Origin: Streptomyces griseofuscus
GTDB taxonomy: Bacteria; Actinomycetota; Actinomycetes; Streptomycetales; Streptomycetaceae
Assembly (NCBI RefSeq): GCF_014673495.1
Contig: NZ_CP051006.1
Location: forward strand, 5,890,001-5,954,000
DNA length: 64,000 nt
Reading direction: 5' to 3'
Position numbers and translations under genes: made by a program. Below are positions 32,456 to 40,702 of the stretch, piece by piece; positions within the stretch are counted from its first letter, which is position 1; every line of letters starts with the position of its first letter. The notes beneath the pieces were generated by a model. It saw only the letters and a program-made list of their open reading frames with translations. It was not told the origin of the DNA and did not search any database.

Positions 32456-34516
32456 ATGGCCCTGGACACGCACGGTGCGGCGAAGGACGTGAGCGGGGAG
32501 GAACCCGTGGCGCGCGGCGTGTTCGTCTCGATCGGGGCGCTGCTCCTCGGGCTGCTGCTCGCCGCGCTCGACCAGACCATCGTGTCGACCGCGCTGCCCA
32601 CCATCGTCAGCGACCTCGGCGGCCTCGAACACCTGTCCTGGGTGGTCACCGCCTATCTGCTGGCCTCGACCGCCGCGACCCCGCTGTGGGGCAAGCTCGG
32701 CGACCAGTACGGGCGCAAGAAGCTGTTCCAGACCGCCATCGTGATCTTCCTGGTCGGCTCGGCGCTGTGCGGCATGGCACGGAACATGCCCGAGCTGATC
32801 GGCTTCCGGGCGCTCCAGGGTCTGGGCGGCGGCGGGCTGATGGTGCTGTCGATGGCGATCGTCGGCGACATCGTGCCGCCCCGCGACCGGGGTCGCTACC
32901 AGGGTCTGTTCGGCGCCGTGTTCGGCGCGACCAGCGTGCTCGGACCGCTGCTGGGCGGGCTGTTCACCGAGCATCTGAGCTGGCGCTGGGTGTTCTACGT
33001 CAACCTGCCCATCGGCATCGTGGCGCTCGCCGTGATCGCCGCCGCCCTGCGCATACCGGTGCGCAGCGCCCGCCATGTCATCGACTACCTCGGCACCTTC
33101 CTGATCGCCTGCGTTGCCACCTGCCTGGTCCTGGTGGCCTCCCTCGGCGGCACCACCTGGGCCTGGGGCTCGCCGCAGATCGTCTCGCTCGCGGTGGTCG
33201 GCGTGCTGCTCGCGGTCGCGTTCGTGGCGGTGGAGCGCCGGGCCGCCGAACCGGTGCTCCCGCTGGGGCTGTTCCGCATCCGCACCTTCACCCTCGCCGC
33301 CGTCATCAGCTTCATCGTCGGCTTCGCGATGTTCGGCGCGATGACCTATCTGCCGACCTTCCTCCAGGTCGTGCACGGCGTCTCCCCGACCATGTCCGGG
33401 GTGTACATGCTGCCGATGGTCTTCGGGCTGCTGCTGTCCTCCACCGTCTCCGGGCAGATCGTCAGCCGCACCGGCCGCTGGAAGGTCTTCCCGGTCACCG
33501 GCACCGCCGTCACCGCCATCGGACTGCTCCTGCTGCACCGCCTGGACGAGACCAGCTCCACCGCCGAGATGAGCACCTACTTCTTCGTCTTCGGCCTCGG
33601 ACTCGGCCTGGTCATGCAGGTCCTGGTGCTGATCGTGCAGAACGCCGTCTCGTACGAGGATCTGGGCGTCGCCACCTCCGGGGCCACCTTCTTCCGCTCC
33701 ATCGGGGCGTCCTTCGGCGTCGCCATCTTCGGCACCGTCTTCGCGAGCCGCCTCGCCGACAAGCTCACCGCCGCCTTCGCGGGCGTCCATCTGCCGCCCG
33801 GCGTGAACCCGGACACCCTCAAGGCCGATCCGCGCGGCATCGCGGCCCTGCCGCCCGCCCTGCGCCCCGCCGCCCTGCACGCCTACGCGTCGTCCATCAC
33901 CGACGTCTTCCTCTACGCCGCCCCCGTCGCCCTCCTCGGTTTCCTGCTGGCCTGGCTGCTCAGGGAGGACCCGCTGCGCGGCTCGGTCACCGCGCCGGAC
34001 GTCTCCGAGACCCTCGCGCCCAACCCGGTCGAGCGCTCCTCCTACGACGAGGTGTGCCGTGCCCTGTCGGTGCTCGGCACCCGCGAGGGGCGCCGCGAGA
34101 TCTACCGGGACATCACCGAGCGGGCCGAGTACGACCTGCTGCCCGCGGCCAGTTGGCTGCTGCTGCGGATCCGCCGCAACGGCTCCGTGGAACCCGGGGT
34201 GCTCGCCGAGCGCAGCCCCGTCCCGCTGGAGGCCGTCATGGCCGCCGCGCGCCAGGTCGAGGAACGGCGGCTGGCCGAACGCCGGGGCCTGGACCTGTAC
34301 TTGACCGCGACCGGGCGGGAGGCCGCCGAACGGCTCGCCGTGGCCCGTGAGGAGTCGCTGGCCGAACTGCTCGGCGACTGGTGGCAGCCCGGCCGCTCCA
34401 CCGACCTGGTGAAGCTGGTCAGGGAACTGTCCGCGGAACTGTGCGGCGCCGAACGGGAACGCCCGCACACCGTGCCCGAGCATCCGCACAACCTGCCTGA
34501 GACCAGGCTCAGTTGA
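32456..34516 (+). CDS. DHA2/EmrB-type MFS drug exporter with extra C-terminal helical (MarR-like) domain
   Basis: 686 residues. ATG at 32456 has GGGAGG at 32445-32450. About 14 membrane helices: ALDQTIVSTALPTIVSDLGG (EmrB motif), WGKLGDQYGRKKLF (MFS motif A) and FGATSVLGPLLGGLFTEHLS (motif C). After the last helix (~residue 505) come some 180 soluble residues with VCRALSVLGTREGRREIYRD and a winged-helix-like stretch, LEAVMAAARQVEERRLAERR ... LYLTATGREAAERL, resembling MarR proteins. The proton-driven exporter of toxic compounds is known for the family; the attached domain is unusual. Confidence 0.9.
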   Translation: MALDTHGAAKDVSGEEPVARGVFVSIGALLLGLLLAALDQTIVSTALPTIVSDLGGLEHLSWVVTAYLLASTAATPLWGKLGDQYGRKKLFQTAIVIFLVGSALCGMARNMPELIGFRALQGLGGGGLMVLSMAIVGDIVPPRDRGRYQGLFGAVFGATSVLGPLLGGLFTEHLSWRWVFYVNLPIGIVALAVIAAALRIPVRSARHVIDYLGTFLIACVATCLVLVASLGGTTWAWGSPQIVSLAVVGVLLAVAFVAVERRAAEPVLPLGLFRIRTFTLAAVISFIVGFAMFGAMTYLPTFLQVVHGVSPTMSGVYMLPMVFGLLLSSTVSGQIVSRTGRWKVFPVTGTAVTAIGLLLLHRLDETSSTAEMSTYFFVFGLGLGLVMQVLVLIVQNAVSYEDLGVATSGATFFRSIGASFGVAIFGTVFASRLADKLTAAFAGVHLPPGVNPDTLKADPRGIAALPPALRPAALHAYASSITDVFLYAAPVALLGFLLAWLLREDPLRGSVTAPDVSETLAPNPVERSSYDEVCRALSVLGTREGRREIYRDITERAEYDLLPAASWLLLRIRRNGSVEPGVLAERSPVPLEAVMAAARQVEERRLAERRGLDLYLTATGREAAERLAVAREESLAELLGDWWQPGRSTDLVKLVRELSAELCGAERERPHTVPEHPHNLPETRLS

Positions 34517-35021
34517 CGGGCACCAGCTCTTTGCGGAACCAGTGCTCGGCGTACCGGTCGGCGTTGTGGGGTCCGGTCTCGGTGTAGCCGAGGCGGGCGT
34601 ACAGTGCGCGGGCCTCGACCAGGTCGCCGCGGGTGTCGAGGACGAGCCGGCGGGCGCCGAGCGCGCGGGCGGTGTCCTCGGCGGCGGCCACCAGCAGCGC
34701 CGCCCCGCCCCTGCCGCGCATGTCCTCCGCCACGAACACCCGGGTCAGCTCGGCGGTCTGGGCATCGAGCAGTCGTACGCCCGCGCTGCCGGCCGGTGTC
34801 CCGTCGTACCGCCCCACCAGCAACCGCCCGTACGGCGGGGCGAGTTCGGCGCCGGTGGCGGCCGCGATCTCCCGCTCCAGCTCCGCCGGATCGGTGCGGT
34901 GGCCTTCGTGCAGCAGGTACCAGCGGTCGCTGACCTCGGTGTAGTACGCCCGCCACAGCGCGGCCGCGACCGGGGAGCCGGGCGCCTCCGGGGTGATCGT
35001 CCACGTCGTCATGCGGGCCAT
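34509..35021 (-). CDS. GNAT family N-acetyltransferase
   Basis: 170 residues from ATG 35021 (or the in-frame ATG 35012). The acetyl-CoA site is VFVAEDMRGRGGAALLVAAA (motif A, R-G-x-G-x-A) and the C-terminal part reads LYARLGYTETGPHN. The substrate cannot be told. Convergent with, and overlapping by eight bases, the MFS gene end. Confidence 0.85.
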   Translation of the reverse strand: MARMTTWTITPEAPGSPVAAALWRAYYTEVSDRWYLLHEGHRTDPAELEREIAAATGAELAPPYGRLLVGRYDGTPAGSAGVRLLDAQTAELTRVFVAEDMRGRGGAALLVAAAEDTARALGARRLVLDTRGDLVEARALYARLGYTETGPHNADRYAEHWFRKELVPVN

Positions 35022-35172
35022 TGTGAGGCGCGGGCCCGGACCGGTCCGAGGGGTTTTCCGGGCCTGGCCGCCCCGGTGTGCGCCCGTGCGCCGTTTGTGG
35101 GCGGGCTTCCGGGTGACCCGCATGGAGGGACCGGTCCGCCGGACCGGTCCGCGATCCGAGCGGAAGGCAGCC

Positions 35173-35766
35173 ATGTCCACAGGCTTGATCATCTTGTTGG
35201 TCGTGATCGTGGCGCTCGTGGTCGTCGCCGCGCTGGTGACGGTGCTGATCGGCCACCGCAGCGGCGCCGGACCCGGTCTCAAGCGGCGGTTCGGTCCCGA
35301 GTACGAGCGGGCCCTGGCCGCCCACGACGGGGACATCCGGGCCACCGAACGTGAGCTGAACGAGCGCGTCGAACGCCACGGCGATCTGCGCGAACGGCCC
35401 CTCGCGCAGGAGGAGCGGGACCGGTACGCGGCCCGCTGGACGAGCGTCCAGGAACATTTCGTGGAGTCTCCGCGGCAGGCGGTGGCCGAGGCCGACCAGC
35501 TGCTCGGGGAGGTCGCCGCGGTGCGAGGCTACCCCGACGGCGGACGGTACGACGAGCAGCTGGCCGCGCTGTCCGTGCACCACGCCGAGCACGTCGACGG
35601 CTACCGCCGGGTCCACCGGATGGCCCGGGCCGCCGGGACGAGTGCCGCGCCGGGCGCCGGGACCGAGGAGATGCGGTCGGCGCTGGTCGGGGCGCACGAG
35701 CTGTTCGACGACCTGACCGGCGCCGGCAGCGGCGCGTCGGTGACCGACCGGCATCGCGCGGCCTGA
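35173..35766 (+). CDS. Membrane-anchored small protein, paralogous C-terminal domain with next gene
   Basis: 197 residues. N-terminal membrane helix (LIILLVVIVALVVVAALVTV) with an outside/inside topology I cannot fix, then a charged stretch and a helical C-terminal domain: WTSVQEHFVESPRQAVAEAD QLLGEVAAV and STEEMRSALVGAHELFDDL-type ends. The FV-x-x-PR-x-AV-x-EAD motif recurs in the following gene. ATG at 35173 follows GGAAGG. This pair resembles Streptomyces proteins of unknown function found together. Confidence 0.75.
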   Translation: MSTGLIILLVVIVALVVVAALVTVLIGHRSGAGPGLKRRFGPEYERALAAHDGDIRATERELNERVERHGDLRERPLAQEERDRYAARWTSVQEHFVESPRQAVAEADQLLGEVAAVRGYPDGGRYDEQLAALSVHHAEHVDGYRRVHRMARAAGTSAAPGAGTEEMRSALVGAHELFDDLTGAGSGASVTDRHRAA

Positions 35767-35836
35767 CCGTGCGGCCCGACCGGGGCCGCCCCGGCGAAGC
35801 CTCGGCGAAGCATCTACGGAGAAGGGACGAACCACC

Positions 35837-36676
35837 ATGCCGGACAGGAGAAACGGCCCCGGTGACGAGCGGTACCCCACCAGCCGCTACGCCCGCCCGC
35901 CGGACGAGGAGTGGGCACCGGAGACCGAGCAGCGGGAAGAACACGGTACGGAGGGGCTGCGGCCCGGTACCGAGCAAATGGGGGCGCCGGGACGCGAGCC
36001 GGGCACGATCGGGCGTGAGCCGGGTACGGCGGGCCGGGACCCGGGAGCGGCCGGACGCGATCCGGGGACAGCTCGGCGCGACCCGGAGATGGCCCGACGC
36101 GATCGGGACATGGCTGGGCGCGAGCCGGGCACGGCCGGGCGTGATCAGGAGGTCGCAGGACGTGACCCGGGGGTTGCCGGGCGGGATCGGTCCATGACCG
36201 CGCGGGGTGAGTCCGACCTCGGGACGTCCGCGCCCGCCCCGGACACGGCGCGGATGCCGGACGACGGGCTCGGCGCGCCCGCGCCCGGGGACCTCAGCGG
36301 ACGTGAGGCGCGCACCACGGAGGGCACCGCGCCGGACGCCTGGCCTGCGAGGGCGGGCGACGGGGCCGCGGGTGCGTCCTCGGCGGCCGTCGCCCCGCTG
36401 CTGCCGCACGAGGAGACCGAGCGGTGGGAGGAGCGGATGCGGCAGGTGGCGGCCGGGTTCGTGGACCGGCCCAGGGCGGCCGTGGAGGAGGCCGACCGGG
36501 CGCTGGAGGAGATCGCCGCGCGGTTCGGCGAGGCCGTGACCCGGCGCCGCCGCAGCCTGCGGATGTCCTGGGAGGACGGCGAGGAGCGCGGCCCGGCGAA
36601 CGAGACCGACACCGAGCAGCTGCGGCTGGCGATGCGGGACTACCGCGACCTGGCGGAACGGCTGCTGCACAGCTAG
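35837..36676 (+). CDS. Heptapeptide-repeat protein sharing C-terminal domain with preceding gene
   Basis: 279 residues, soluble, no signal peptide. Residues ~52-121 are ten tandem heptads of the form G-R-(D/E)-P-G-(T/A)-A, encoded by 21-bp repeats at about 35990-36199. The C-terminal ~95 residues (MRQVAAGFVDRPRAAVEEAD, YRDLAERLLHS) resemble the C-terminus of the preceding protein, so the two probably share a partner. It follows 70 bases downstream. The TAG stop overlaps repeat copy C. Function unknown. Confidence 0.75.
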   Translation: MPDRRNGPGDERYPTSRYARPPDEEWAPETEQREEHGTEGLRPGTEQMGAPGREPGTIGREPGTAGRDPGAAGRDPGTARRDPEMARRDRDMAGREPGTAGRDQEVAGRDPGVAGRDRSMTARGESDLGTSAPAPDTARMPDDGLGAPAPGDLSGREARTTEGTAPDAWPARAGDGAAGASSAAVAPLLPHEETERWEERMRQVAAGFVDRPRAAVEEADRALEEIAARFGEAVTRRRRSLRMSWEDGEERGPANETDTEQLRLAMRDYRDLAERLLHS

Positions 36677-36738
36677 GGTCCTTCGTTTGGATCAGACCAG
36701 GGCCCGCGAGCCCGGCGTGATCCAAACGAGAGGCCCTG
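36673..36738. repeat. CTAG-ended inverted repeat, copy C
   Basis: Arms TAGGGTCCTTCGTTTGGATC (36674-36693) and the complement at 36719-36738, with the centre GGGCCCGCGAGCCCGGC, the reverse complement of the centre of copy B, so this copy is inverted. It overlaps the stop codon of the preceding gene and sits between convergent genes, like copy A. Confidence 0.85.
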
Positions 36739-36817
36739 GGCGCGCCGGTGACACGGCCCCGCGTCGCCCGTACGTACGGCGGGCGGCGCGGGGCATCGCG
36801 TCGGCGGCGGGCGGCCG

Positions 36818-37861
36818 TCAGAAGGCGATGCGGACCTTCAGCGCCGACCGGTCGTCCATGGCGCGGTAGCCGTCCGGAACACCGTCGAGGCCGACGGTCC
36901 GGTCGAACACCGGGGCGGGGTCGATGACGCCCGCCAGTACGTCGGTGAGCAGCTCGGGTATGTAGGCGCGGGCCGGGGCGACGCCGCCCGCCAGCGTGAT
37001 GTTGCGGTTGAACATCTGGCTGATGTCCACGCCCGCGCTGCCGCCGTGGGGTACGCCGACGTAGCCCACGGCGCCACCGTCGCGGGCGATGGACAGGGCG
37101 GTGCGCATCGACTCCTCGGTGCCGACGGCTTCCAGCACGGCGTGGGCGCCCTGGCCGCCGGTCAGTTCCCGGATCGCCTCGATCGCCGCCTCGCCCCGTT
37201 CCGCGACGACGTCGGTGGCGCCGAAGGAGCGGGCGATGTCCGTGCGGGCGCGGTGGCGGCCGAGCGTGATGATCCGCTCGGCGCCGAGGCGGCGGGCGGC
37301 GAGCACCCCGCACAGGCCGACGGCGCCGTCACCGACGACCGCGACGGTGGCACCGGGCCGGACCCGCGCCGAGACGGCGGCGTGGTGCCCGGTGCTCAGC
37401 ACGTCGGACAGGGCCAGCAGGGCGGGGACGAGCGCGTCGTCGGTGGCGGCGTCCTTGGGCAGCCGCACCAGGGTCCCGTCGGCGTACGGCACCCGGACGG
37501 CCTCGCCCTGGCCGCCGTCGGAGCCGACCTCGCCCCAGAACCCGCCGTGCGGGCAGGAGGTCTGAAGACCCTCCCGGCAGTGGTCGCAGGTACCGTCCGA
37601 CCAGACGAAGGGCGCGACCACGAAATCGCCGGGCGCGAAGCCGGTGACCGCGGAGCCGGTCTCCTCGACGACACCGAGGAACTCGTGCCCGATGCGCTGC
37701 CCCGGCACCCGCGCGGCCACTCCCCGGTAGGCCCAGAGGTCGCTGCCGCAGATGCAGGCGCTCACCACCCGCACCACCGCGTCGGAGGGCTGCTGGATCC
37801 GGGGATCCGGTACCTCTTCGATCCGGATGTCGTTCGGGCCGTGGATCACGGTGGCGCGCAT
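36818..37861 (-). CDS. Zinc-dependent alcohol dehydrogenase
   Basis: 347-residue MDR enzyme. Catalytic zinc ligands in ACICGSDLWAYRG (Cys) and GHEFLGVVEE (His-Glu); a structural-zinc-like lobe is CDHCREGLQTSC, which has three Cys rather than the usual four. The NAD(P) Rossmann loop is VAVVGDGAVGLCGVLAARRL. ATG at 37861 has AGGAG upstream. Divergent from the LysR-type regulator 158 bases away, which probably controls it. Substrate unknown. Confidence 0.9.
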   Translation of the reverse strand: MRATVIHGPNDIRIEEVPDPRIQQPSDAVVRVVSACICGSDLWAYRGVAARVPGQRIGHEFLGVVEETGSAVTGFAPGDFVVAPFVWSDGTCDHCREGLQTSCPHGGFWGEVGSDGGQGEAVRVPYADGTLVRLPKDAATDDALVPALLALSDVLSTGHHAAVSARVRPGATVAVVGDGAVGLCGVLAARRLGAERIITLGRHRARTDIARSFGATDVVAERGEAAIEAIRELTGGQGAHAVLEAVGTEESMRTALSIARDGGAVGYVGVPHGGSAGVDISQMFNRNITLAGGVAPARAYIPELLTDVLAGVIDPAPVFDRTVGLDGVPDGYRAMDDRSALKVRIAF

Positions 37862-38019
37862 ACGGGAACTCCTGGTGCTGCGGGACTGACGCCGTGGGAC
37901 TGATACCGCGAGCGGCACGGGACGGCGCGGGGGCGGAACGGGGACGGACGCCCAGCGTCCCCGCCCGGAGTTCCTTGTGTCCAGCTACATCGTCTACAGC
38001 ATTCACTTAAGCTCAGCTG
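37862..38019. promoter_or_regulatory. Divergent dehydrogenase / LysR control region
   Basis: 158-base gap between divergent genes. It contains a CTACA-N4-CTACA direct repeat (about 37984-37997) and an AT-richer stretch CATTCACTTAAGCTCAGCTG directly before the LysR start, where the LysR protein would be expected to bind. No clear T-N11-A palindrome could be fixed. Confidence 0.35.
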
Positions 38020-38949
38020 ATGCTCGATGTCCGAAGGCTCGTCCTCCTGCGTGATCTGGCCGCCCACGGCACCGTGACCGCCGTGGCCGAACTGCACCGT
38101 GTCACCCCGTCCGCCGTCTCCCAGCAGCTCCGGCTCCTGGAGGAGGAGACCCGCACCCGCCTGCTGGAACGCACGGGCCGCTCCATCCACCTCACCGCGG
38201 CCGGGCGCCGGCTGGCCGAGGACACCGAGCGCGTGCTCGACGCCCTGGACCAGGCGCGGAGCCACCTCCACAGCGAGCCCGCGGAACCGGCCGGGCCGCT
38301 CCACCTCGCCTGCTTCCCCAGCGCCCTCGTGCCGCTGGCCGCCCCGCTCGGCCGGGCGCTCCAGGACACTCATCCGGGTCTGCGCCTGCACATCACCGAG
38401 GCCGAGCCCGAGCCGGCGGCGCGCCTGCTGCTCCAGCGGCGCGTCGACCTGGCGCTGACCTACCGCTACACCAACCTGGCCGACCCCACGCCCTCCGGTG
38501 TCGAGTCCCTCGTCCTGGGCGTCGACCCGCTGGTCGCCGTACTGCGGGACGACCACCCGGCGGCCCGGGCGGGGGGCTCTCCCGTCGAGCTGCGGGAGCT
38601 GGCGGACAGCGAATGGATCACCGCCCCCGCGCACACCGCGTGCGGCACGGCTGTCCTGCACGCCTGCCGGTCCGCGGGATTCGCCCCGCGGGTACGGCAC
38701 ACCTGCACCGACTTCACCGCCATGATCGCCCTGACCGCGAGCTGCGGCCTCCCCGTCGTCCTCCCCCGGATGGCGGCGGACCGGCTGCCGCCCGGGCTCG
38801 TCGTACGGCCGGTGGCCGACCCCGCGCTCGCCCGCACCATCGAGGTCGCCGTACGGCGCGGAGCGACCCATGAGCCCCCGGTCGCGGCCTGCCTGGAGGC
38901 GGTGCGAGCCCTCGTCCCGGCGGCGGACGGCGGCGCACCGCACGCCTGA
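38020..38949 (+). CDS. LysR family transcriptional regulator
   Basis: 309 residues. N-terminal winged HTH: LVLLRDLAAHGTVTAVAELH, RVTPSAVSQQLRLLEEETRT (recognition helix), LLERTGRSIHLTAAGRRLAE. The effector domain has the LysR substrate-binding fold (PGLRLHITEAEPEPAARLLL). ATG at 38020 has no clear ribosome site and may be leaderless. Expected to autoregulate and control the divergent alcohol dehydrogenase. Confidence 0.9.
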   Translation: MLDVRRLVLLRDLAAHGTVTAVAELHRVTPSAVSQQLRLLEEETRTRLLERTGRSIHLTAAGRRLAEDTERVLDALDQARSHLHSEPAEPAGPLHLACFPSALVPLAAPLGRALQDTHPGLRLHITEAEPEPAARLLLQRRVDLALTYRYTNLADPTPSGVESLVLGVDPLVAVLRDDHPAARAGGSPVELRELADSEWITAPAHTACGTAVLHACRSAGFAPRVRHTCTDFTAMIALTASCGLPVVLPRMAADRLPPGLVVRPVADPALARTIEVAVRRGATHEPPVAACLEAVRALVPAADGGAPHA

Positions 38950-39001
38950 TCAAGCGTCAGCTGCCCTCGCGCGGGCTGGACTTACCGGTGACGGGACGCG
39001 C

Positions 39002-39412
39002 TCAGGTCCGCGTCTCCCGCAGCCGCCGCCACTCCCGTACGACGTCCTCCACGTCGTACGGTTTCTTGCCCAGCGGGGGGCCCGGCGGCGGCTTGAACAT
39101 CATGTCGCGGATCTTGACGTTGACGTCCTCGATGATCTTCCGGGCCATCCGCTCCGAGGGCGCCGCGTACGCCGCCGTCAGCGCGTCCTCGGCCTCCTTG
39201 CGCAGGGCCAGGGCGGGCGGCAGTACCGCGAGGCCCTCGCGCGCCATCTTCCGCTTGACCCACCACAGCTCGTCGTAGGTGGAGTCGACCTCGGCGGGCA
39301 GCGGCTCGCCCACCCCGGGCAGCCGCTCGAACTCGCCGCGTGCCTGCGCGTCCTGGATCTGCTTGTCGACCCAGCTCTCGAACGGCACACCGGGTGGCTT
39401 TCGCTCGGTCAT
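39002..39412 (-). CDS. DUF1992 (DnaJ-homologue subfamily C28-like) protein
   Basis: 136 residues: FESWVDKQIQDAQARGEFER, LPGVGEPLP and WWVKRKMAREGLAVLPPALA are the conserved DUF1992 motifs; KPPPGPPLGKKPYDVEDVV follows. Soluble. ATG at 39412. DUF1992 is found in DNAJC28-like proteins and stand-alone bacterial ones; the role is unclear. Confidence 0.88.
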   Translation of the reverse strand: MTERKPPGVPFESWVDKQIQDAQARGEFERLPGVGEPLPAEVDSTYDELWWVKRKMAREGLAVLPPALALRKEAEDALTAAYAAPSERMARKIIEDVNVKIRDMMFKPPPGPPLGKKPYDVEDVVREWRRLRETRT

Positions 39413-39514
39413 GACCCCATTGTGCCGGACGGAGCCCGGCCGCGCGTTCTATCATGCGGCGGCGGCACGCGGGGCAACGGCCCGTCGCGCAACGACGTTT
39501 CAGGGGGAACGCAG

Positions 39515-39907
39515 GTGCTCGAACTCACCATGGCCACCGTCTCCGCGGCCGACGCGGGGGCCACGGCCGGTATGACGATGGCCCAGGCGCCGAGCGAGCC
39601 GGGCGCGGTGCTGCGGGTCGGCCGGGACGCCGCCGGATGCCGGCTGGTCACCCCCGAGGACTGGCTGTTCGTCTCCCGCGTCCATCTGGAGTTCCGCTGC
39701 GGACCCGACGGCGTCTGGCGGCTGACCTGGCTGCGCGGCTCCCAGCCCGACCCGGCGTCCGAGGTGCGGCTGACGGCCGGGGGGAGCGACCAGCCGCTGG
39801 TCTACGGCGCGACCGTGCCGCTGCCGCGCGGGGGCTCCGGCGAGATAGTCGTCCAGGACCGCAGCGGGCCGCGCAGCGTCAACGTCGGCTTCTACCAGGA
39901 GATTTGA
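39515..39907 (+). CDS. Small FHA-like domain protein
   Basis: 130 residues. GTG at 39515 follows AGGGGGA. The core VLRVGRDAAGCRLVTPEDWL, FVSRVHLEFRCGPDGVWRLT contains the Gly-Arg and Ser-x-x-His of a forkhead-associated phosphothreonine-binding domain, followed by VRLTAGGSDQPLVYGATVPL. Almost the whole protein is the FHA domain, which implies it is an adaptor recognising a Ser/Thr-kinase product. Similarity at the edges is weak, hence moderate confidence. Confidence 0.7.
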   Translation: MLELTMATVSAADAGATAGMTMAQAPSEPGAVLRVGRDAAGCRLVTPEDWLFVSRVHLEFRCGPDGVWRLTWLRGSQPDPASEVRLTAGGSDQPLVYGATVPLPRGGSGEIVVQDRSGPRSVNVGFYQEI

Positions 39908-39916
39908 GAGTCGGCG

Positions 39917-40588
39917 TCAGCCCAGCACCCGGATGAGCGCGAAGCCGTCGTACCCCTTGGTGCCGACCGTCTGGATGGCCGTACCGCTGAGCCTCGGGTG
40001 GGAGGCGATCAGCTCGATCGCGGCACGGGTGCCGACCACGTCCGGATCGGTGGCGCCCGGGTCGGCGACCCGGCCGCCGCGCACCACGTTGTCCAGCACG
40101 ATCAGGCTGCCCGCGCGGGTCAGGCGCAGCGCCCACTCCACGTAGTGGGCGTTGTTGGCCTTGTCCGCGTCGATGAAGACCAGGTCGAAGGGGGCCGGGT
40201 TCTCGTCGGCCAGCTTGGGCAGCGACTCCAGGGCCGGGCCCACCCGCACCTGGGCGACCCGGTCCAGGCCCGCGCGCGCGATGTTGCGGGTGGCCACCTC
40301 GGCGTGCCGGGCGCTGTACTCCAGGGTGACCAGCCTGCCGTCCTCGGGCAGGGCGCGGGCCAGCCAGATGGTGCTGTAGCCGCCGAGCGTGCCGATCTCC
40401 AGGATGGCCCGCGCGCCCTGCACCTGGGCGAGCAGCTGGAGCAGTTTGCCCTGGGCCGCGGTGACCCCGATGGGCGGCAGCCCGGCGGCGTCGTTCTCCC
40501 GCAGGGCCGCCCGCAGCGCCTCGTCGTCGGGCGAGAGGGTGTTGATGAAGTAGTCGTCGACGTCGTCCCACAGCTGCTGCCCGCTCAT
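39917..40588 (-). CDS. SAM-dependent O-methyltransferase (caffeoyl-CoA OMT-like)
   Basis: 223 residues. ILEIGTLGGYSTIWLARALP is the SAM-binding motif, LVTLEYSARHAEVATRNIAR contains the ribose-binding Glu, FDLVFIDADKANNAHYVEWA holds the metal-binding Asp-x-Asp-Lys, and IVLDNVVRGGRV follows. This is the Mg2+-dependent class of small O-methyltransferases acting on catechol-like substrates. ATG at 40588. Substrate unknown. Confidence 0.92.
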   Translation of the reverse strand: MSGQQLWDDVDDYFINTLSPDDEALRAALRENDAAGLPPIGVTAAQGKLLQLLAQVQGARAILEIGTLGGYSTIWLARALPEDGRLVTLEYSARHAEVATRNIARAGLDRVAQVRVGPALESLPKLADENPAPFDLVFIDADKANNAHYVEWALRLTRAGSLIVLDNVVRGGRVADPGATDPDVVGTRAAIELIASHPRLSGTAIQTVGTKGYDGFALIRVLG

Positions 40589-40702
40589 GCGCCTGCTGCC
40601 TTTCCCGAGTGCCTGCCGGGGCCGCCTTGCCGCCCTCTTTCGATCATCTCAGTTAGGCGGTGACGAGGGGCCGAGAATCGGCCGGGCGCGCGATCGCCGG
40701 AT

